NCBI RefSeq assembly: GCF_000225825.1
Contig: NZ_AGBX01000007.1
Location: 620,001 to 684,000 of the forward strand
Length of the DNA: 64,000 nucleotides
Reading direction: 5' to 3'
From: Brachybacterium squillarum M-6-3
GTDB taxonomy: Bacteria; Actinomycetota; Actinomycetes; Actinomycetales; Dermabacteraceae
The notes beneath the pieces are model-generated. The model had not been told where the DNA came from and made no database searches. It was given only the letters and a program-made list of their open reading frames with translations. Made by a program: the position numbers and the translations under genes. Shown here piece by piece: positions 17,641-28,158 of the stretch; positions within the stretch are counted from its first letter, which is position 1, and every line of letters begins with the position of its first letter.

Positions 17641-18195
17641 ATGACGACTCCCTCCCCCGACCCCACCGACCCGCTCGACGCCCCCACCGCCGCCCTCGCG
17701 GCCGCGGTGCTGGAGGTGTCCCGCCACGTCGAGACCGAGGCGCTGCCTCGCCCCCGCTGGTTCGCCCTGGCCCGCCAGGCGGAGCTGCTGGCGGACTCCC
17801 CCGGCCTCGCCTCCCTGCTGGGCATCGAGGGCGAGGCCGCCACGGACCCGCTCTCGCTGACCCCGATCGAGCTGGACGAGTCCACCGGCGCCCCCGGAGC
17901 CGACGGCCCGGCCGATCCGCTGCGCGCCCTGGCCGGGATGACCTGGCCCGCCGGTCTCGCCGCGGGCGGCGCCCTGGCCTGCGACCTGGCTCCCGAGGCC
18001 TTGGACCTGCGTGACGGCGCCGGCGCCGAGGACCTCCCTGCTGGGGGCGCGCTGCGCGTGGTCGCCGCGGCGATGGCCGACGGCACCACCTGGACGGCCG
18101 TGCGCCGCCCCGGCGGCGAGGGCCACGTGCTCGGCGCCGCCCTGGTGCCGGACCTGGTCTCCGCCCTCGCCGAGACGGTGGCCGAGCTGGCCTGA
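17641..18195 (+). CDS. PPA1309 family protein
   Basis: 184-residue acidic, Ala-rich cytoplasmic protein matching the actinobacterial family named after Propionibacterium PPA1309 by its pattern (ALAAAVLEVSRHVE, RWFALARQAELL, a central TWPAGLAAGGALACDL, C-terminal VAAAMADGTTWTAVR). Function unknown. The usual neighbourhood next to UPF0182 is preserved. The ATG at 17641 is the first Met after the -10. Confidence 0.8.
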   Translation: MTTPSPDPTDPLDAPTAALAAAVLEVSRHVETEALPRPRWFALARQAELLADSPGLASLLGIEGEAATDPLSLTPIELDESTGAPGADGPADPLRALAGMTWPAGLAAGGALACDLAPEALDLRDGAGAEDLPAGGALRVVAAAMADGTTWTAVRRPGGEGHVLGAALVPDLVSALAETVAELA

Positions 18196-18200
18196 ACGGC

Positions 18201-18716
18201 TCAGGCCGTCGCCATGGCGTCGTCGCCCTGTGCCGACCCGGCGACCCCCTCCCCGGCCCGGTCCTCGTCATGCCCTGACCGGTCGGGCGGGATCACCGCC
18301 CGGTCGCCGAGCATCTCCCCGGTCAGCGGGTCGTGGTCGGGGATGTCCTCGTCCCGTCCGGCGCGGGCGAATCGCGCGGCCCCGAAGGTGAGGTCGTGCC
18401 CGATGGCCTCCGCCTGCAGGGTCAGCGAGTGCCGCGGGGAGCCGTCTTCCCCCACCCACTCGGAGCTGCCGAGGCGCCCGTGGACGATCAGCGGCTGGCC
18501 GCGACCCACGGAGGCGAGCACGTTCCGGGCCAGGGAGCGGCGCGCGAAGACGGTCACGAACTCCGTCTTGCGGTCCTCGAAGGACCCCTTCTCGTTGTCG
18601 AAGTAGCGGCCGGTGACGGCCAGGCGCAGGATCGCAGTGAGGGAGCCGTCGGCCTGCGTGCGCTCGCTCGGATCCGCGGTGACGTTGCCCATCAGGGTGG
18701 TTCGGATGTCCCGCAT
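18201..18716 (-). CDS. ssb: Single-stranded DNA-binding protein
   Basis: 171-residue SSB with one OB fold (about residues 1-115: MRDIRTTLMGNVTADP, TEFVTVFARRSLARNV, LIVHGRLGSSEW) and an acidic disordered tail. The tail ends MATA rather than the DDDIPF-type tip of replicative SSBs, so this is likely an accessory paralogue, for example for recombination or competence. GGAAGGAC precedes the ATG at 18716. The reading frame upstream is open without a stop into the decayed glycosyltransferase, so some protein could be made as a fusion. Confidence 0.85.
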   Translation of the reverse strand: MRDIRTTLMGNVTADPSERTQADGSLTAILRLAVTGRYFDNEKGSFEDRKTEFVTVFARRSLARNVLASVGRGQPLIVHGRLGSSEWVGEDGSPRHSLTLQAEAIGHDLTFGAARFARAGRDEDIPDHDPLTGEMLGDRAVIPPDRSGHDEDRAGEGVAGSAQGDDAMATA

Positions 18717-19562
18717 GGTGTGTCCTTCCGGTGTCCCGGGGGCGGGCCCCGGCATCGGCGCCGTGCCGATGCCCCCAGCCTGGGATCCACCATCTGTGCG
18801 AGCGAGTGGCCGGCGGGGATTGGGGACGCGGCCGCGATGGGGAGGAACCGCTGTGGAGGTCCCGCGTCGTGGCGTGAGGCCGCAGGCGGTCCGCAGCTGA
18901 CGCTCCCAGGCCTCACGGGCCTCGCGCTCCCCGCCGTCGACGATCTGCATCCAGTGGTGAGCGCTGCCGGGGCGCAGCCCCCGGGTCCGCCGGACGGAGG
19001 CGGCACCGGTGGCCGCCTCCGTCCGGAGCTGCTGGGGCCGTCGGTACTGCGCATGGAGGATGCGGAGACCACCCGGCACGGACCGTCCCAGGTCGAGCGC
19101 GGTGTGGTTGCCCATGTTCACCCGAACCCAGCCGGGAGGCCTGATCGCGACCTTCAGCGTGTCGGGTCGTTCGTCGGCCACCAGCGGCGCCGCGGGATCG
19201 TCCAGGTCGACCCCGTCCGCGGCCACCGGGTGCAGGTCATGGCAGAAGGCACCGATCACCTGCGGACCGTCGATCGCCCGCAGCCGCTCAACCACCGTGC
19301 CCTCCTCGGCGGTGAGCTCGGCGAGGACGGCGGAGGTGCCGTCCGTGGACCGGTGATCCAGCACGATCACCCCGTCCACGCCCTGTCGCAGCAGGTGACG
19401 CACGGTGTGGCCGATGATGTCCGCCTCGTCGCGCACCACGGTCACCCCCCAGACGCTGCCCTCGATCCGCGGACGTCGGGGAAGCCGCGGCAGACGGATC
19501 GCGGACCGGACGCGAAGCTGGCGGGGCGTCCAGCGGGAGAGCCGGCGGCGGAGTTCGGACAA
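18717..19562 (-). pseudogene. Family 2 glycosyltransferase remnant, in frame with ssb
   Basis: Begins at TTG 19562 after AGGAGA. The N-terminal GT-A start is clear (WGVTVVRDEADIIGHTV, VIVLDHRSTDGTS), and the C-terminal half of such enzymes is also clear (QVIGAFCHDLHPV, WVRVNMGNHTAL, LRILHAQYRRPQQLR). The middle with the Asp-x-Asp metal site is absent: the text runs from LTAEEGTVVERLRA directly into IDGPQVIGAF. The frame then lacks a stop and runs into ssb. I infer an internal deletion of some 30-50 codons plus loss of the stop. The neighbouring small membrane gene lies 38 bases upstream and may have been its partner. Confidence 0.65.
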
Positions 19563-19600
19563 GGCACGGTCTCCTGGGGTCCTGGGTGCGGGCAGGTCGG

Positions 19601-19948
19601 TCACGCCTCGAGGGAGGGGACCCCGCGATGCTGGGCGTGCACGAGCTGCAGGATCGCGTACACGCCGACGACGCTGAGCTCGAGCAGCAGCACCGCGAGG
19701 ACGAGCGTCCTGATGCTGCTCATGCGCCCGCGACGCCAGGTGGCGAACCAGGCCAGGGCGTTCAGGGCGACGGCGGTCCCGAGGGCGCCGGAGGCCTGCT
19801 CGGCCTTGGCCAGCGGTCCCTCCAGCGCCTGCAGGAAGTGCCCGGCGGAGAGCAGTCCGAGAGCACCGAAGGCGGCGGCCAGCACCACCAGGACCTGCTG
19901 CGGGGTGGAGTTCTGCTGCCACCACGAGCGCCTGGGGCGGTCGACCAT
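19601..19948 (-). CDS. Small two-helix membrane protein
   Basis: 115 residues, no recognised family. Two or three hydrophobic segments: about 20-38 (VLVVLAAAFGALGLL), about 50-68 (weaker, ALGTAVALNALAWFAT) and about 85-105 (LVLAVLLLELSVVGVYAIL). AGGAG lies six bases before the ATG at 19948. It precedes the glycosyltransferase remnant on the same strand. Confidence 0.6.
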   Translation of the reverse strand: MVDRPRRSWWQQNSTPQQVLVVLAAAFGALGLLSAGHFLQALEGPLAKAEQASGALGTAVALNALAWFATWRRGRMSSIRTLVLAVLLLELSVVGVYAILQLVHAQHRGVPSLEA

Positions 19949-20066
19949 CACGGCTCCTTCGAGGGCGCGCGGCACCCGTGGGCGTCGCGGCACGGACGCG
20001 GCGGCCGTCCCGTCGAGGGGAGCGGCCGCCGCGAGGTGGCGTGGCCCGCGCAGGGGCCGCGCGGGA

Positions 20067-20696
20067 TCAGACGGTGGGCACCACGATGCCGCTCGCGTTG
20101 CTGCGGGCGTTCTCGAAGCGCTTCTGGACGTCGGCCCAGTTCACGATGTCCCAGATCGCCTTGACGTAGTCCGCCTTGACGTTCTGGTAGTCCAGGTAGA
20201 AGGCGTGCTCCCACATGTCCAGCTGGAACAGCGGGATGGTGGCGACGGGGATGCCGTTCTGCTGGTCGTAGAACTGCTCGATGACGAGGTTGCCCCCGGC
20301 CGGCTCGTAGGCCAGCACGGCCCAGCCGGAGCCCTGGATGCCGAGCGCCGCGGCGGTGAAGTGCGCGCGGAAGGCGTCGAAGGAGCCGAAGTACTCGTCG
20401 ATCGCGGCGGCCAGCTCGCCGGTCGGCTTGTCGCCGCCCTCGGGCGAGAGGTTCTGCCAGAAGATCGAGTGGTTGGTGTGACCACCGAGGTTGAAGGCCA
20501 GGTCCTTGGAGAGCTGGTTGACGGTGCCGAAGTCGCCGGCCTCGCGGGCCGCGGCGAGCTTCTCCAGCGCCGTGTTCGCGCCCTTGACGTAGGTCGCGTG
20601 GTGCTTGGAGTGGTGCAGCTCCATGATCTGGCCCGAGATCGAGGGGGCCAGCGCTCCGTAGTCGTAGTCGAGATCGGGAAGCGTGTACTCCGCCAT
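20067..20696 (-). CDS. sodA: Superoxide dismutase (Mn/Fe)
   Basis: Cytoplasmic enzyme dismuting superoxide. 209 residues with all four metal ligands in context: His28 (LHHSKHH), His in [10 protein letters not shown], Asp and His in [30 protein letters not shown] and the surrounding residues fit the Mn-preferring group, though Fe or cambialistic use cannot be excluded. No signal peptide. AAGGGATG-type ribosome site before the ATG. Divergent from lhr. Confidence 0.95.
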   Translation of the reverse strand: MAEYTLPDLDYDYGALAPSISGQIMELHHSKHHATYVKGANTALEKLAAAREAGDFGTVNQLSKDLAFNLGGHTNHSIFWQNLSPEGGDKPTGELAAAIDEYFGSFDAFRAHFTAAALGIQGSGWAVLAYEPAGGNLVIEQFYDQQNGIPVATIPLFQLDMWEHAFYLDYQNVKADYVKAIWDIVNWADVQKRFENARSNASGIVVPTV

Positions 20697-20826
20697 GTGG
20701 ATCATCCCTTCCGTGTGATGTCCGCGGGAGCCGCCGGTGCGGGTCCCGCCGTGACTCCATCCTGCCACGTCCTCCCGAGGAACGGCGGGGGCGGTCCGCC
20801 CAGGGCGAAACCTGCCGTCATCCGCG

Positions 20827-20863
20827 GCAGGGAAGACCGACATCCGCGGTCTTCCCTGCTTTT
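20827..20863 (+). terminator. Terminator-like hairpin between sodA and lhr
   Basis: 12-bp perfect stem (20827-20838 with 20848-20859), 9-base loop and TTTT on the plus strand. No plus-strand gene precedes it; see findings. Confidence 0.55.
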
Positions 20864-20955
20864 CGCCGCGCCTCCGGACGATCGCGACGCGGATTCGCGG
20901 CGGGCCGAACGGTCGGGGCCCTCGTTCGTCGGACCCGGCCCGCACAATGGGTCCC

Positions 20956-23900
20956 ATGACGCCGCACCCCGCTCCGACCGGCCCCGATGCCGCCCCGGAG
21001 CTGCCCGCGCGGTTCTCCCCCGCCACCCGGGCCTGGTTCACGGAGGCCTTCGCCGCGCCGACGCCCGCCCAGTCCGCTGCCTGGCAGGCGCTCGAGCGCG
21101 GGGAGGACACCCTGGTGGTCGCCCCCACCGGCTCCGGCAAGACCCTGGCCGCCTTCCTCACCGCCATCGACGAGCTGGCCTTCGGCGACGGGGAGCCCGC
21201 CTCCGGGGGCGCCGGGAGTCGGGAGACCACCTCAATCCTGTACATCTCCCCGCTCAAGGCGCTCGGCGTCGACGTGGAGCGCAACCTCACCTCGCCCCTG
21301 GTGGGGACGATGCGCGCGGCCGAGCGGTTGGGCCTGCCCCGGCGCGAGGTCACCGTCGGGGTGCGCAGCGGGGACACCCCGCCCGCGGAGCGGCGCCGCC
21401 TGCAGGCCCATCCGCCGGACGTGCTGATCACGACCCCGGAGTCGCTGTTCCTCATGCTGAGCTCCGCGGCCCGCAGCACCCTCGCGGGCGTGCGCACGGT
21501 GATCCTGGACGAGGTCCACGCGGTGGCCGGCACCAAGCGGGGCGTGCACCTGGCGCTGTCCCTGGCCCGGCTGGACGCGATGACGCCGGAGGCGCCGCAG
21601 CGCATCGGGCTGTCCGCCACCGTCGAACCGGTCGAGGAGGTCGCCTCCTTCCTCGGCGGCGCGGGCCGCCCGCGCGAGGTGACGGTGGTGCGCCCGCCGA
21701 GCAGCAAGCAGTGGGACCTCTCCGTCACCATGCCGGTGCCGGATCTCGCGGCGATCGAGCCGCCGGCCGACGCTGTCGACGAGGAAGACGTCTCCGGCAC
21801 CATCTGGCCGCACGTGGAGCGGGCGGTGCTCGACGAGGTGATGGCGCACCGCTCCACCATCGTGTTCACGAACTCCCGCAGCCAGTCCGAGCGGCTCACC
21901 GCGAAGCTGAACTCCCTGCACCGTCGGCGGCTGGCGGATGACGCTGTCGAGGACGTCGCCCGCGCCCACCACGGCTCCATGTCCAAGGAGCACCGCAAGC
22001 AGATCGAGGAGGAGCTGAAGGCGGGCACCTTGCGCTGCGTCGTCGCGACCTCCTCGCTGGAGCTGGGCATCGACATGGGCGCCGTGGACCTGGTGCTGCA
22101 GATCGCCGCGCCGTTCTCCGTGTCCAGCCTGCTGCAGCGCATCGGCCGCGCCGGGCACGACGTCGGCGCGGTCTCCCGGGGCATCCTGCATCCCCTGCAC
22201 GCCGGGGACGTGCTGCGCGCCGCGGTCACGGTCACCGAGGCCCGTGCCGGGCGCATCGAGCCGCTCGAGGTGCCGCGCAACGCCCTGGACGTGCTGGCCC
22301 AGCACACGGTCTCCGCCGCCGTCGAGGACGATCTCGACGTCGAGGACTGGTTCGACCTGGTGCGCCGGGCCCACCCCTACCGGGCGCTGCCCCGCTCGGC
22401 CTTCGACCAGACGATGGACCTGCTCTCGGGCCGCTACCCCTCCACGGCCTTCTCCGAGCTTCGGCCGCGGCTGGTCCACGACCGGGAGGCGGGCACGCTG
22501 AGCGCCCGCCCCGGCGCCCAGCGCCTCGTCGTGACCAGCGGCGGCACCATTCCCGACCGCGGCCTGTACCCGGTGCACCTGGTCACCGGGGCCGACGACA
22601 CCCAGGCCCGTCGCGTCGGCGAGCTCGACGAGGAGATGGTCTACGAGTCCCGCCGCGGGGACGTCATCACCCTGGGCACCTCCTCCTGGCGGATCGAGGA
22701 GATCACCGCCTCCCGGGTCACGGTCTCGCCCGCGATCGGCCTGACCGGCCGCATCCCCTTCTGGCACGGCGACGGGGTGGGGCGACCCGCGAGCCTGGGC
22801 CGCGCCATCGCCACCACTCAGGCGGAGCTCGCCGCCCTCCCCGCCGAGCAGGCCGATCGGCAGCTCGAGCAGCTCGGACTGGATGCCGACGCCCGCACCG
22901 TGCTGCGCACGCACCTGTCCGAGCAGCAGGAGGCGACGGGCCTCGTGCCCGGCCCCGAGCAGCTGGTGGTGGAGCGGTTCCGCGACGAGCTGGGCGACTG
23001 GCGGGTGGTGCTGCACTGCGCCCTGGGCCAGCGCATCACCGGTCCCTGGGCGCTCGCCGTCGGCGCCCGCGTCGAGGAGCGCTACGGCCTGGACGGGCAG
23101 GTGATGGCCGCCGACGACGGCATCGTGCTGCGCATCCCCCACGGCGAGGAGCCGCCCGGGGCCGACCTGTTCGTCTTCACCCCGGAGGAGATCGACGAGG
23201 AGGTGCGGCGCCTGGTCGGCTCCTCCGCCCTGTTCGCCAGCCGCTTCCGCGAGTGCGCCGCCCGGGCCCTGCTGCTGCCCCGGCGGGACCCGAACACGCG
23301 GGCGCCGCTGTGGCAGCAGCGTCAGCGCGCCGGCAGTCTGCTGGAGGTGGCGCGCCCGTACCCGCAGTTCCCGATCATGCTCGAGGCCGCCCGGGAATGC
23401 CTGCAGGACGTCTACGACCTGCCCTCCCTGGTGGAGCTGATGCGCGGGGTCGGCCGGCGCCGGGTGAGCGTGCGCGAGGTGGAGACCCCGCAGCCCTCCC
23501 CCTTCGCCCGCTCCCTGCTGTTCGGCTACCTCGCGCAGTTCATCTACGACGCCGACGCCCCGCTGGCGGAGCGCCGCACCGCGGCCCTCGCGCTGGACCA
23601 GTCGCTGCTCGCGGAGCTGCTGGGCACCGTGTCCCTGCGGGAGCTGCTGGACGCCGAGGTGATCGCCGAGGTGGAACGGTCCCTGCAGGGCCTGCAGCCG
23701 GACCGCGCCTTCGCCGGGGCCGAGCAGATCGCCGATGCCCTGCGCCGGCTGGGCCCGCTGACCCCCGCGCAGATCGCCGCCCGCACCGCCGAGGGGGTGG
23801 ACGCCGTCTCCGCCTGTGCGGAGCTGCTCACGGCGCGGCGCGTGATCGCGCTGCGGCTCGGCGGCGCCGAGCACCTCGCGGCGGTGGAGGACGCCGGGAT

Positions 23901-25611
23901 GCTGCGCGATGCCCTGGGCGCCGCCCTGCCGCCGGGCGTCCCCGAGGCGCATCTGGCGGAGGTGCCGCGCGCGGTGCCGGAGCTGCTGGCCCGCTGGGCC
24001 CGGCATCGCGGCCCCTTCAGCCCCGCGGAGGCCATCGAGGCCTTCGGGCTGGCGCCCTCGGTGGCCCGCTCGGCCCTGGAGGAGCTGGCCGGGGAGCGTC
24101 GCCTCCAGCAGGGCGAGTTCACGCCCGGCCGCGAAGGGGAGGAGTGGGTGGACACCGAGGTGCTGCGGCGCATCCGCCGGGCGAGCCTGGCCGCCTCCCG
24201 CGCCGACGTCGCCCCGGTGCCCGGCCCCGCCTACGCCTCCTTCCTGGGCCGCTGGCAGCATCTCGTGGCCCGTCGCCCGGACGGCGGCGCGGGCCGGGCC
24301 GAGTGGCGCGGCCGCGACGGCCTGCTCGCCGTCGTGGATCAGCTGGCCGGGGTGTCCCTGCCCTGGTCGGCCTGGGAGTCGCAGGTGCTGCCGGCACGAC
24401 TGCCCGACCTCACGCCCGCGATGCTCGACGCCGCCTTCGCCGAGGGCGAGCTGGTGTGGACGGGGCACGGGCGGCTCGGCTCCTCCGACGCCTGGATCCG
24501 TCTGCACCTGGCCGAGGCCCTGCCGCTGGGCCTGGACGGGGATCGCATCGAGCAGGCGGCCGCGGCCCTGACCGAGGGATCGCTCGCGGCCCGGGTGCTG
24601 GAACTGCTGCGGTCCACGCCCGGGGCGCTGCGCCACGGGGAGATCCTCACCGCCCTCGCCGAGACCGAGGCGGCCCGCCCGCAGGACCTGCACGAGACCC
24701 TCTGGGACCTGGCCCTGGACGGCCTGATCACGAACGACTCGGTCGCCGCCCTGCGCACCTTCGCGCTCGGCCCGGCTCCCGCCCGCAGAACCCGCTCCCC
24801 CGGCCGCAGCCGCTCCACGAGCCGCCGGGGTGCGGCCCGGCTGTCCGCGGCGATGATGCGCCAGGGTGCCGACAGCCCCGAGCAGCTGCTGACCGGGGGC
24901 GGCACCGGCGGCCGCTGGTCGGCCCTGCGCGTGGAGCCCGTGGAGCCGACGGCCCGCTCGGCCGCGCTGGCGACCCTGCTGCTGGACCGCCACGGGGTGC
25001 TGACCCGCGGGGCGATGGACGTGGAGGACGTGCCCGGCTCCTTCGCCGGGGTGTACCGGGTGCTCTCGGCCCTGGAGGAGGGCGGCACCTGCCGCCGAGG
25101 CTACTTCGTGGACGGTCTGGGCGCGTCCCAGTTCGCCTCGGTGGAGGCGGTGGACGTGCTGCGCGACCGCGCCGCCGCGAGCGGCGACAGCGAGGCCGGC
25201 CCCTCCCCCGAGGGCGAGACGGTGGTGCTGGCCGCGACCGACCCGGCCTCCGCCTACGGCGCCGCCCTGCCCTGGCCGCCGCTGGACCCGGCGCCGCCGG
25301 AGTCCGCGACGGTGCGCCCGGCGCGCCGGGCCGGCGCCGTGGTGTTGCTGGTCGACGGGCACCCGGTCGCCTTCGTCGACAAGGGCGGCAAGCACCTGCT
25401 GTGGTGGGCCGGGGCCGCGCTGCACGAGCTGACGGCCGCGCAGATCGTCGGCGCGATCGCCGAGCGCTCCGTGCTGCCGCAGCTGCAGATCGAACGGATC
25501 AATGGCCACGCGATCACGGCGGAGGCGGTCGCCCCGATCGCGGAGGCCCTGGTCGCGGCCGGCTGCTACCGCTCCCCCCGCTCGATCCGGCTCCGCGCCG
25601 GAGGCCGCTGA
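20956..25611 (+). CDS. lhr: Lhr-type ATP-dependent DNA helicase
   Basis: 1551-residue superfamily 2 DNA helicase (3'-5') of the Lhr-long type used in DNA repair. Seen: Walker A APTGSGKT (about residues 57-64), DEVH box (about 185), motif [11 protein letters not shown] (about 395), then a long C-terminal region of winged helices and repeats as in mycobacterial Lhr. The start is the second ATG (20956): a -10 CACAAT ends at 20948, leaving seven bases, so the message is leaderless and the ATG at 20947 lies inside the promoter. Followed by a Nei-type glycosylase, supporting a repair role. Confidence 0.93.
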   Translation: MTPHPAPTGPDAAPELPARFSPATRAWFTEAFAAPTPAQSAAWQALERGEDTLVVAPTGSGKTLAAFLTAIDELAFGDGEPASGGAGSRETTSILYISPLKALGVDVERNLTSPLVGTMRAAERLGLPRREVTVGVRSGDTPPAERRRLQAHPPDVLITTPESLFLMLSSAARSTLAGVRTVILDEVHAVAGTKRGVHLALSLARLDAMTPEAPQRIGLSATVEPVEEVASFLGGAGRPREVTVVRPPSSKQWDLSVTMPVPDLAAIEPPADAVDEEDVSGTIWPHVERAVLDEVMAHRSTIVFTNSRSQSERLTAKLNSLHRRRLADDAVEDVARAHHGSMSKEHRKQIEEELKAGTLRCVVATSSLELGIDMGAVDLVLQIAAPFSVSSLLQRIGRAGHDVGAVSRGILHPLHAGDVLRAAVTVTEARAGRIEPLEVPRNALDVLAQHTVSAAVEDDLDVEDWFDLVRRAHPYRALPRSAFDQTMDLLSGRYPSTAFSELRPRLVHDREAGTLSARPGAQRLVVTSGGTIPDRGLYPVHLVTGADDTQARRVGELDEEMVYESRRGDVITLGTSSWRIEEITASRVTVSPAIGLTGRIPFWHGDGVGRPASLGRAIATTQAELAALPAEQADRQLEQLGLDADARTVLRTHLSEQQEATGLVPGPEQLVVERFRDELGDWRVVLHCALGQRITGPWALAVGARVEERYGLDGQVMAADDGIVLRIPHGEEPPGADLFVFTPEEIDEEVRRLVGSSALFASRFRECAARALLLPRRDPNTRAPLWQQRQRAGSLLEVARPYPQFPIMLEAARECLQDVYDLPSLVELMRGVGRRRVSVREVETPQPSPFARSLLFGYLAQFIYDADAPLAERRTAALALDQSLLAELLGTVSLRELLDAEVIAEVERSLQGLQPDRAFAGAEQIADALRRLGPLTPAQIAARTAEGVDAVSACAELLTARRVIALRLGGAEHLAAVEDAGMLRDALGAALPPGVPEAHLAEVPRAVPELLARWARHRGPFSPAEAIEAFGLAPSVARSALEELAGERRLQQGEFTPGREGEEWVDTEVLRRIRRASLAASRADVAPVPGPAYASFLGRWQHLVARRPDGGAGRAEWRGRDGLLAVVDQLAGVSLPWSAWESQVLPARLPDLTPAMLDAAFAEGELVWTGHGRLGSSDAWIRLHLAEALPLGLDGDRIEQAAAALTEGSLAARVLELLRSTPGALRHGEILTALAETEAARPQDLHETLWDLALDGLITNDSVAALRTFALGPAPARRTRSPGRSRSTSRRGAARLSAAMMRQGADSPEQLLTGGGTGGRWSALRVEPVEPTARSAALATLLLDRHGVLTRGAMDVEDVPGSFAGVYRVLSALEEGGTCRRGYFVDGLGASQFASVEAVDVLRDRAAASGDSEAGPSPEGETVVLAATDPASAYGAALPWPPLDPAPPESATVRPARRAGAVVLLVDGHPVAFVDKGGKHLLWWAGAALHELTAAQIVGAIAERSVLPQLQIERINGHAITAEAVAPIAEALVAAGCYRSPRSIRLRAGGR

Positions 25612-25644
25612 TGGCAACGAGCCTTTGATGGACGGTGATCGCTG

Positions 25645-26556
25645 ATGCCCGAGGGCGACACCGTGTTCCGGCAGTGCCGGATACTGCACGAGGCCCTCGC
25701 CGGGGCCACGCTCACCCGGAGCGACCTGCGGGTGCCGCAGGCGGCGACGGCGGACCTCACCGGGTGGCGGGTCCGGGAGGTGACGCCGCGCGGCAAGCAC
25801 CTGCTGATCCGCCTGCAGCCGCCCGCCGATCAGCCCCGCGCCGAAGCGCTCACCCTGCACAGCCACCTGAAGATGGACGGCATCTGGCACGTGGACGGGG
25901 AGGCGCTGCGCTCCTCCGACACCAGCGCCGGGCCGCGGCCGGCGGACACGATCCGCATCCTGCTGGAGGCCGAGCACCCGGACGGCCGCCGCGCCCGCGC
26001 CATCGCCTACGACGTGAAGCTGGTGCGGCTGCTGCGCACCGCCGAGGAAGCGGAGGTCGTCGGGCACCTCGGCCCGGACCTGCTGGACCCCACCTGGGAC
26101 GACACCCATCGCGCCCGGGCGATCGACCATCTGGCCGCGGAACCGGAACGCGCGCTGGGCCTGGCCCTGCTGGATCAGCGGAACCTCGCCGGGATCGGCA
26201 ACATCTACCGCAGCGAGCTGTGCTTCCTGGAGCGCCTGCACCCCCTGGCCCCCGTCTCCGCCGTCACCGACCTCGGAGCACTGGTGGACCGCGCCCAGCG
26301 CCTGCTGCAGGTGAACAGCGACCGCCCCGTGCGGATGACGACCGGCGGGATGATGGGCCGCGACGGCGACCTGTGGGTCTACGGGCGCGCGGGACAGCCC
26401 TGCCGCCGCTGCCGCAGCCGGATCCTGCGCGGCGAGGTCGCCGAGCCCCGCATGCCGGCCACCACCCCGCGCGTGGTCTTCACCTGCCCTCGCTGCCAGG
26501 CCGGGGGCCAGCCCACGCCGTCCACCTCCCCGCGCCGCAGACCCCGCGGTCGGTAG
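25645..26556 (+). CDS. nei: Fpg/Nei-family DNA glycosylase (endonuclease VIII type)
   Basis: Base-excision glycosylase/AP lyase for oxidised bases. 303 residues: catalytic Pro2-Glu3 in MPEGDTVFR, the conserved Lys in TPRGKHLLI (about 52), helix-two-turn-helix with NLAGIGNIYRSEL (about 187-199) and a C-terminal zinc finger CRRCRSR ... CPRCQ (about 252-290). The Asp after PEG (PEGD) is typical of Nei2 rather than Fpg. It starts 33 bases after lhr, likely in one transcript. Confidence 0.92.
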   Translation: MPEGDTVFRQCRILHEALAGATLTRSDLRVPQAATADLTGWRVREVTPRGKHLLIRLQPPADQPRAEALTLHSHLKMDGIWHVDGEALRSSDTSAGPRPADTIRILLEAEHPDGRRARAIAYDVKLVRLLRTAEEAEVVGHLGPDLLDPTWDDTHRARAIDHLAAEPERALGLALLDQRNLAGIGNIYRSELCFLERLHPLAPVSAVTDLGALVDRAQRLLQVNSDRPVRMTTGGMMGRDGDLWVYGRAGQPCRRCRSRILRGEVAEPRMPATTPRVVFTCPRCQAGGQPTPSTSPRRRPRGR

Positions 26557-26612
26557 ACTCCCTCGCGCGTCAGGACCCCGCGCCGCCCCCGCGGCCATCG
26601 GGCCTGCCGCCC

Positions 26613-26685
26613 GCCTCCATAGCTCAATGGATAGAGCAACGGCCTTCTAATCCGTAGGTTGCAGGTTCGAATCCTGCTGGGGGCA
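26613..26685 (+). tRNA. tRNA-Arg (TCT)
   Basis: 73 bases, cloverleaf complete. Acceptor GCCTCCA pairs with TGGGGGC, anticodon loop CTTCTAA. The innermost anticodon-stem pair is a C-T mismatch (ACGGC/TCCGT). CCA is not encoded. Confidence 0.94.
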
Positions 26686-26691
26686 CCCCCG

Positions 26692-27219
26692 TCACAACCC
26701 CCGGCTGTGTGCGCTGGACTCGCGGTTCCAGTTCTCCACCCACTCCGGCACCCGCAGGCCCTCCGGCTCGGGCGGCGCGGCCGCGAGCACCTCGGGCACG
26801 TCCACGCTGCCGCCCTTCCAACGCAGGAAGCGAGCCCGCACGACGGCGTCGGCCACCACCTGGTCGCCGCGGCGGAAGACCTGCTCCATGTAGATCCACT
26901 TCTCGTCGTAGCCCATCACGCGGGTGGCGATGTCGAAGCGCTGCCCGAGGGTCAGCGAGCGACGGTAGGTGATGGTCTGGCCGGCGACCACGGGGTACCA
27001 GCCCTGCGCCTTCACGTGGTCCCAGAAGCCGGAGCGGAGCATGAGGTCCATCCGGCCGAGGTCCATCAGGGACAGGTAGCGGCCGTTGTTCATGTGCCGC
27101 TGGACGTCGAGGTCGGCGGGGTTCACCCGGAAGCTCGCGTGCGAGGTGTCCCAGATCGACAGGCGGTTCTTTCGGCGCACCCGGATCAGGAACCACAGCA
27201 GGCGCAGGTACATGTTCAC
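26692..27219 (-). CDS. Hotdog-fold acyl-CoA thioesterase family protein
   Basis: 175 residues with the 4HBT-like pattern of the Them6/YbgC group: DLDVQRHMNNGRYLSLMDLGR (about 35-55) near the start of the hotdog helix, followed by strands ITYRRSLTLGQRFDIATRV and MEQVFRRGDQVVADAVVRARF. Likely hydrolyses an acyl-CoA. The GTG at 27219 lies nine bases after GGAGGAG and is preferred to the ATG two codons later. The first 15 residues are hydrophobic and basic and may associate with the membrane. Confidence 0.8.
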   Translation of the reverse strand: MNMYLRLLWFLIRVRRKNRLSIWDTSHASFRVNPADLDVQRHMNNGRYLSLMDLGRMDLMLRSGFWDHVKAQGWYPVVAGQTITYRRSLTLGQRFDIATRVMGYDEKWIYMEQVFRRGDQVVADAVVRARFLRWKGGSVDVPEVLAAAPPEPEGLRVPEWVENWNRESSAHSRGL

Positions 27220-27322
27220 GTTGGGTTGCTCCTCCGGATCGCGGCACCGACCTCCTCGGCGAGGTCCGGTGACCGCATGGTAGCCAGGATGGCGGATCCG
27301 TGCGCGCACCTCCTGCCCGGCC

Positions 27323-28147
27323 TCAACCCCGTCGGCGCCGCAGGGCCGGTCCCGCCGACGGCACCACCAGAGGGGAGCCGGTCTCGGGGTCCTCGATCAC
27401 GCGGTCCTCGATGCCGAAGACCTCCCGCAGCAAGGTCGGGGTGATCACCTCCGCGGGCTCGCCCTGGGAGTGGATCCGGCCGTCGCGCATCGCGACCATG
27501 TGCTCGGCGTCGCGGGCGGCCTGGCCGAGGTCGTGCAGCACTGCCACGATGCTCACCCCGTCGCGTTGGCGCAGCTCCAGGCAGAGGTCGAGCACCTCCA
27601 TCTGGTGGACGACGTCCAGGAACGTGGTGGGGTCTTCCAGCAGCACCACGTCGGTCACCTGAGCCAGCACCATCGCGATCCACACCCGCTGCCGCTGCCC
27701 GCTTGAGTGGGTCGCGACCTCCCGCGCGGCCAGCCCGGCGACCTTCGTGCGCTCCATCGCGGAGAGCACGGCCCGCTCGTCGGCGCTGCTCCACTGCCGC
27801 AGAAGGCCCTGGTGGGGGGGGGAAGCGTCCGCGGGAGATCAGGTCGGCGACGGTCATCTGCCCCGGCGCGCTGGCGGACTGCGGCAGGAAGGAGACGGCG
27901 CGGGCGAACTCGCGGGTGCCGTGCTCGGCGAGCGCCCGCCCGTCGAGGGTGACCTGCCCGTCGCGGGGCCGCAGGATCCGGCCCATCTCCCGCAGCAGGG
28001 TGGGCTTGCCGCAGCCGTGGGGGCCGACGACCACGGTGAGGGTGCCGCGGTGCAGGGCGACGTTCACCCCGTCGACCGCATCAGCCTCGGCCCCGGGGGT
28101 AGCGGACGTGCAGGCTCTCGGCGCGCAGACCCCGGGGGCCGCCATCA
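27323..28147 (-). pseudogene. Siderophore ABC transporter ATPase, frameshifted
   Basis: Remnant of a FecE-type ATP-binding subunit. Two frame breaks: one near 28095-28105 where the N-terminal LRAESLHVRYP frame shifts into GAEADAVDGVN, and one in the G-run at 27813-27822 between SRGRFP and the C-terminal half. Active-site motifs are also damaged: Walker A reads GPHGCGKPT (Ser to Pro), the signature reads HSSGQRQR (LSGGQ lost) and Walker B reads LLEDPTTFLD with Asp-Glu inverted. The C-terminal D-loop and H-loop (VAVLHDLGQ) remain. It belongs with the binding protein and permease remnants that follow. Confidence 0.85.
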
Positions 28148-28158
28148 CTCCGGGAGCC

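Noticed and set aside
18333-21941. 1202-codon plus-strand frame across ssb, sodA and into lhr
   Set aside because: Covers several well-supported genes on the other strand; no motif in it.
21232-26598. 1788-codon minus-strand frame over lhr and nei
   Set aside because: Low-complexity shadow; both plus-strand genes have full catalytic motifs.
26613-26685. tRNA-Arg as attachment site of an island
   Set aside because: No partial repeat of the tRNA end found downstream and no integrase next to it.
27813-27822. G-run considered as phase-variation switch of the ABC ATPase
   Set aside because: The gene has a second frame break and ruined catalytic motifs, so switching the run would not restore function.
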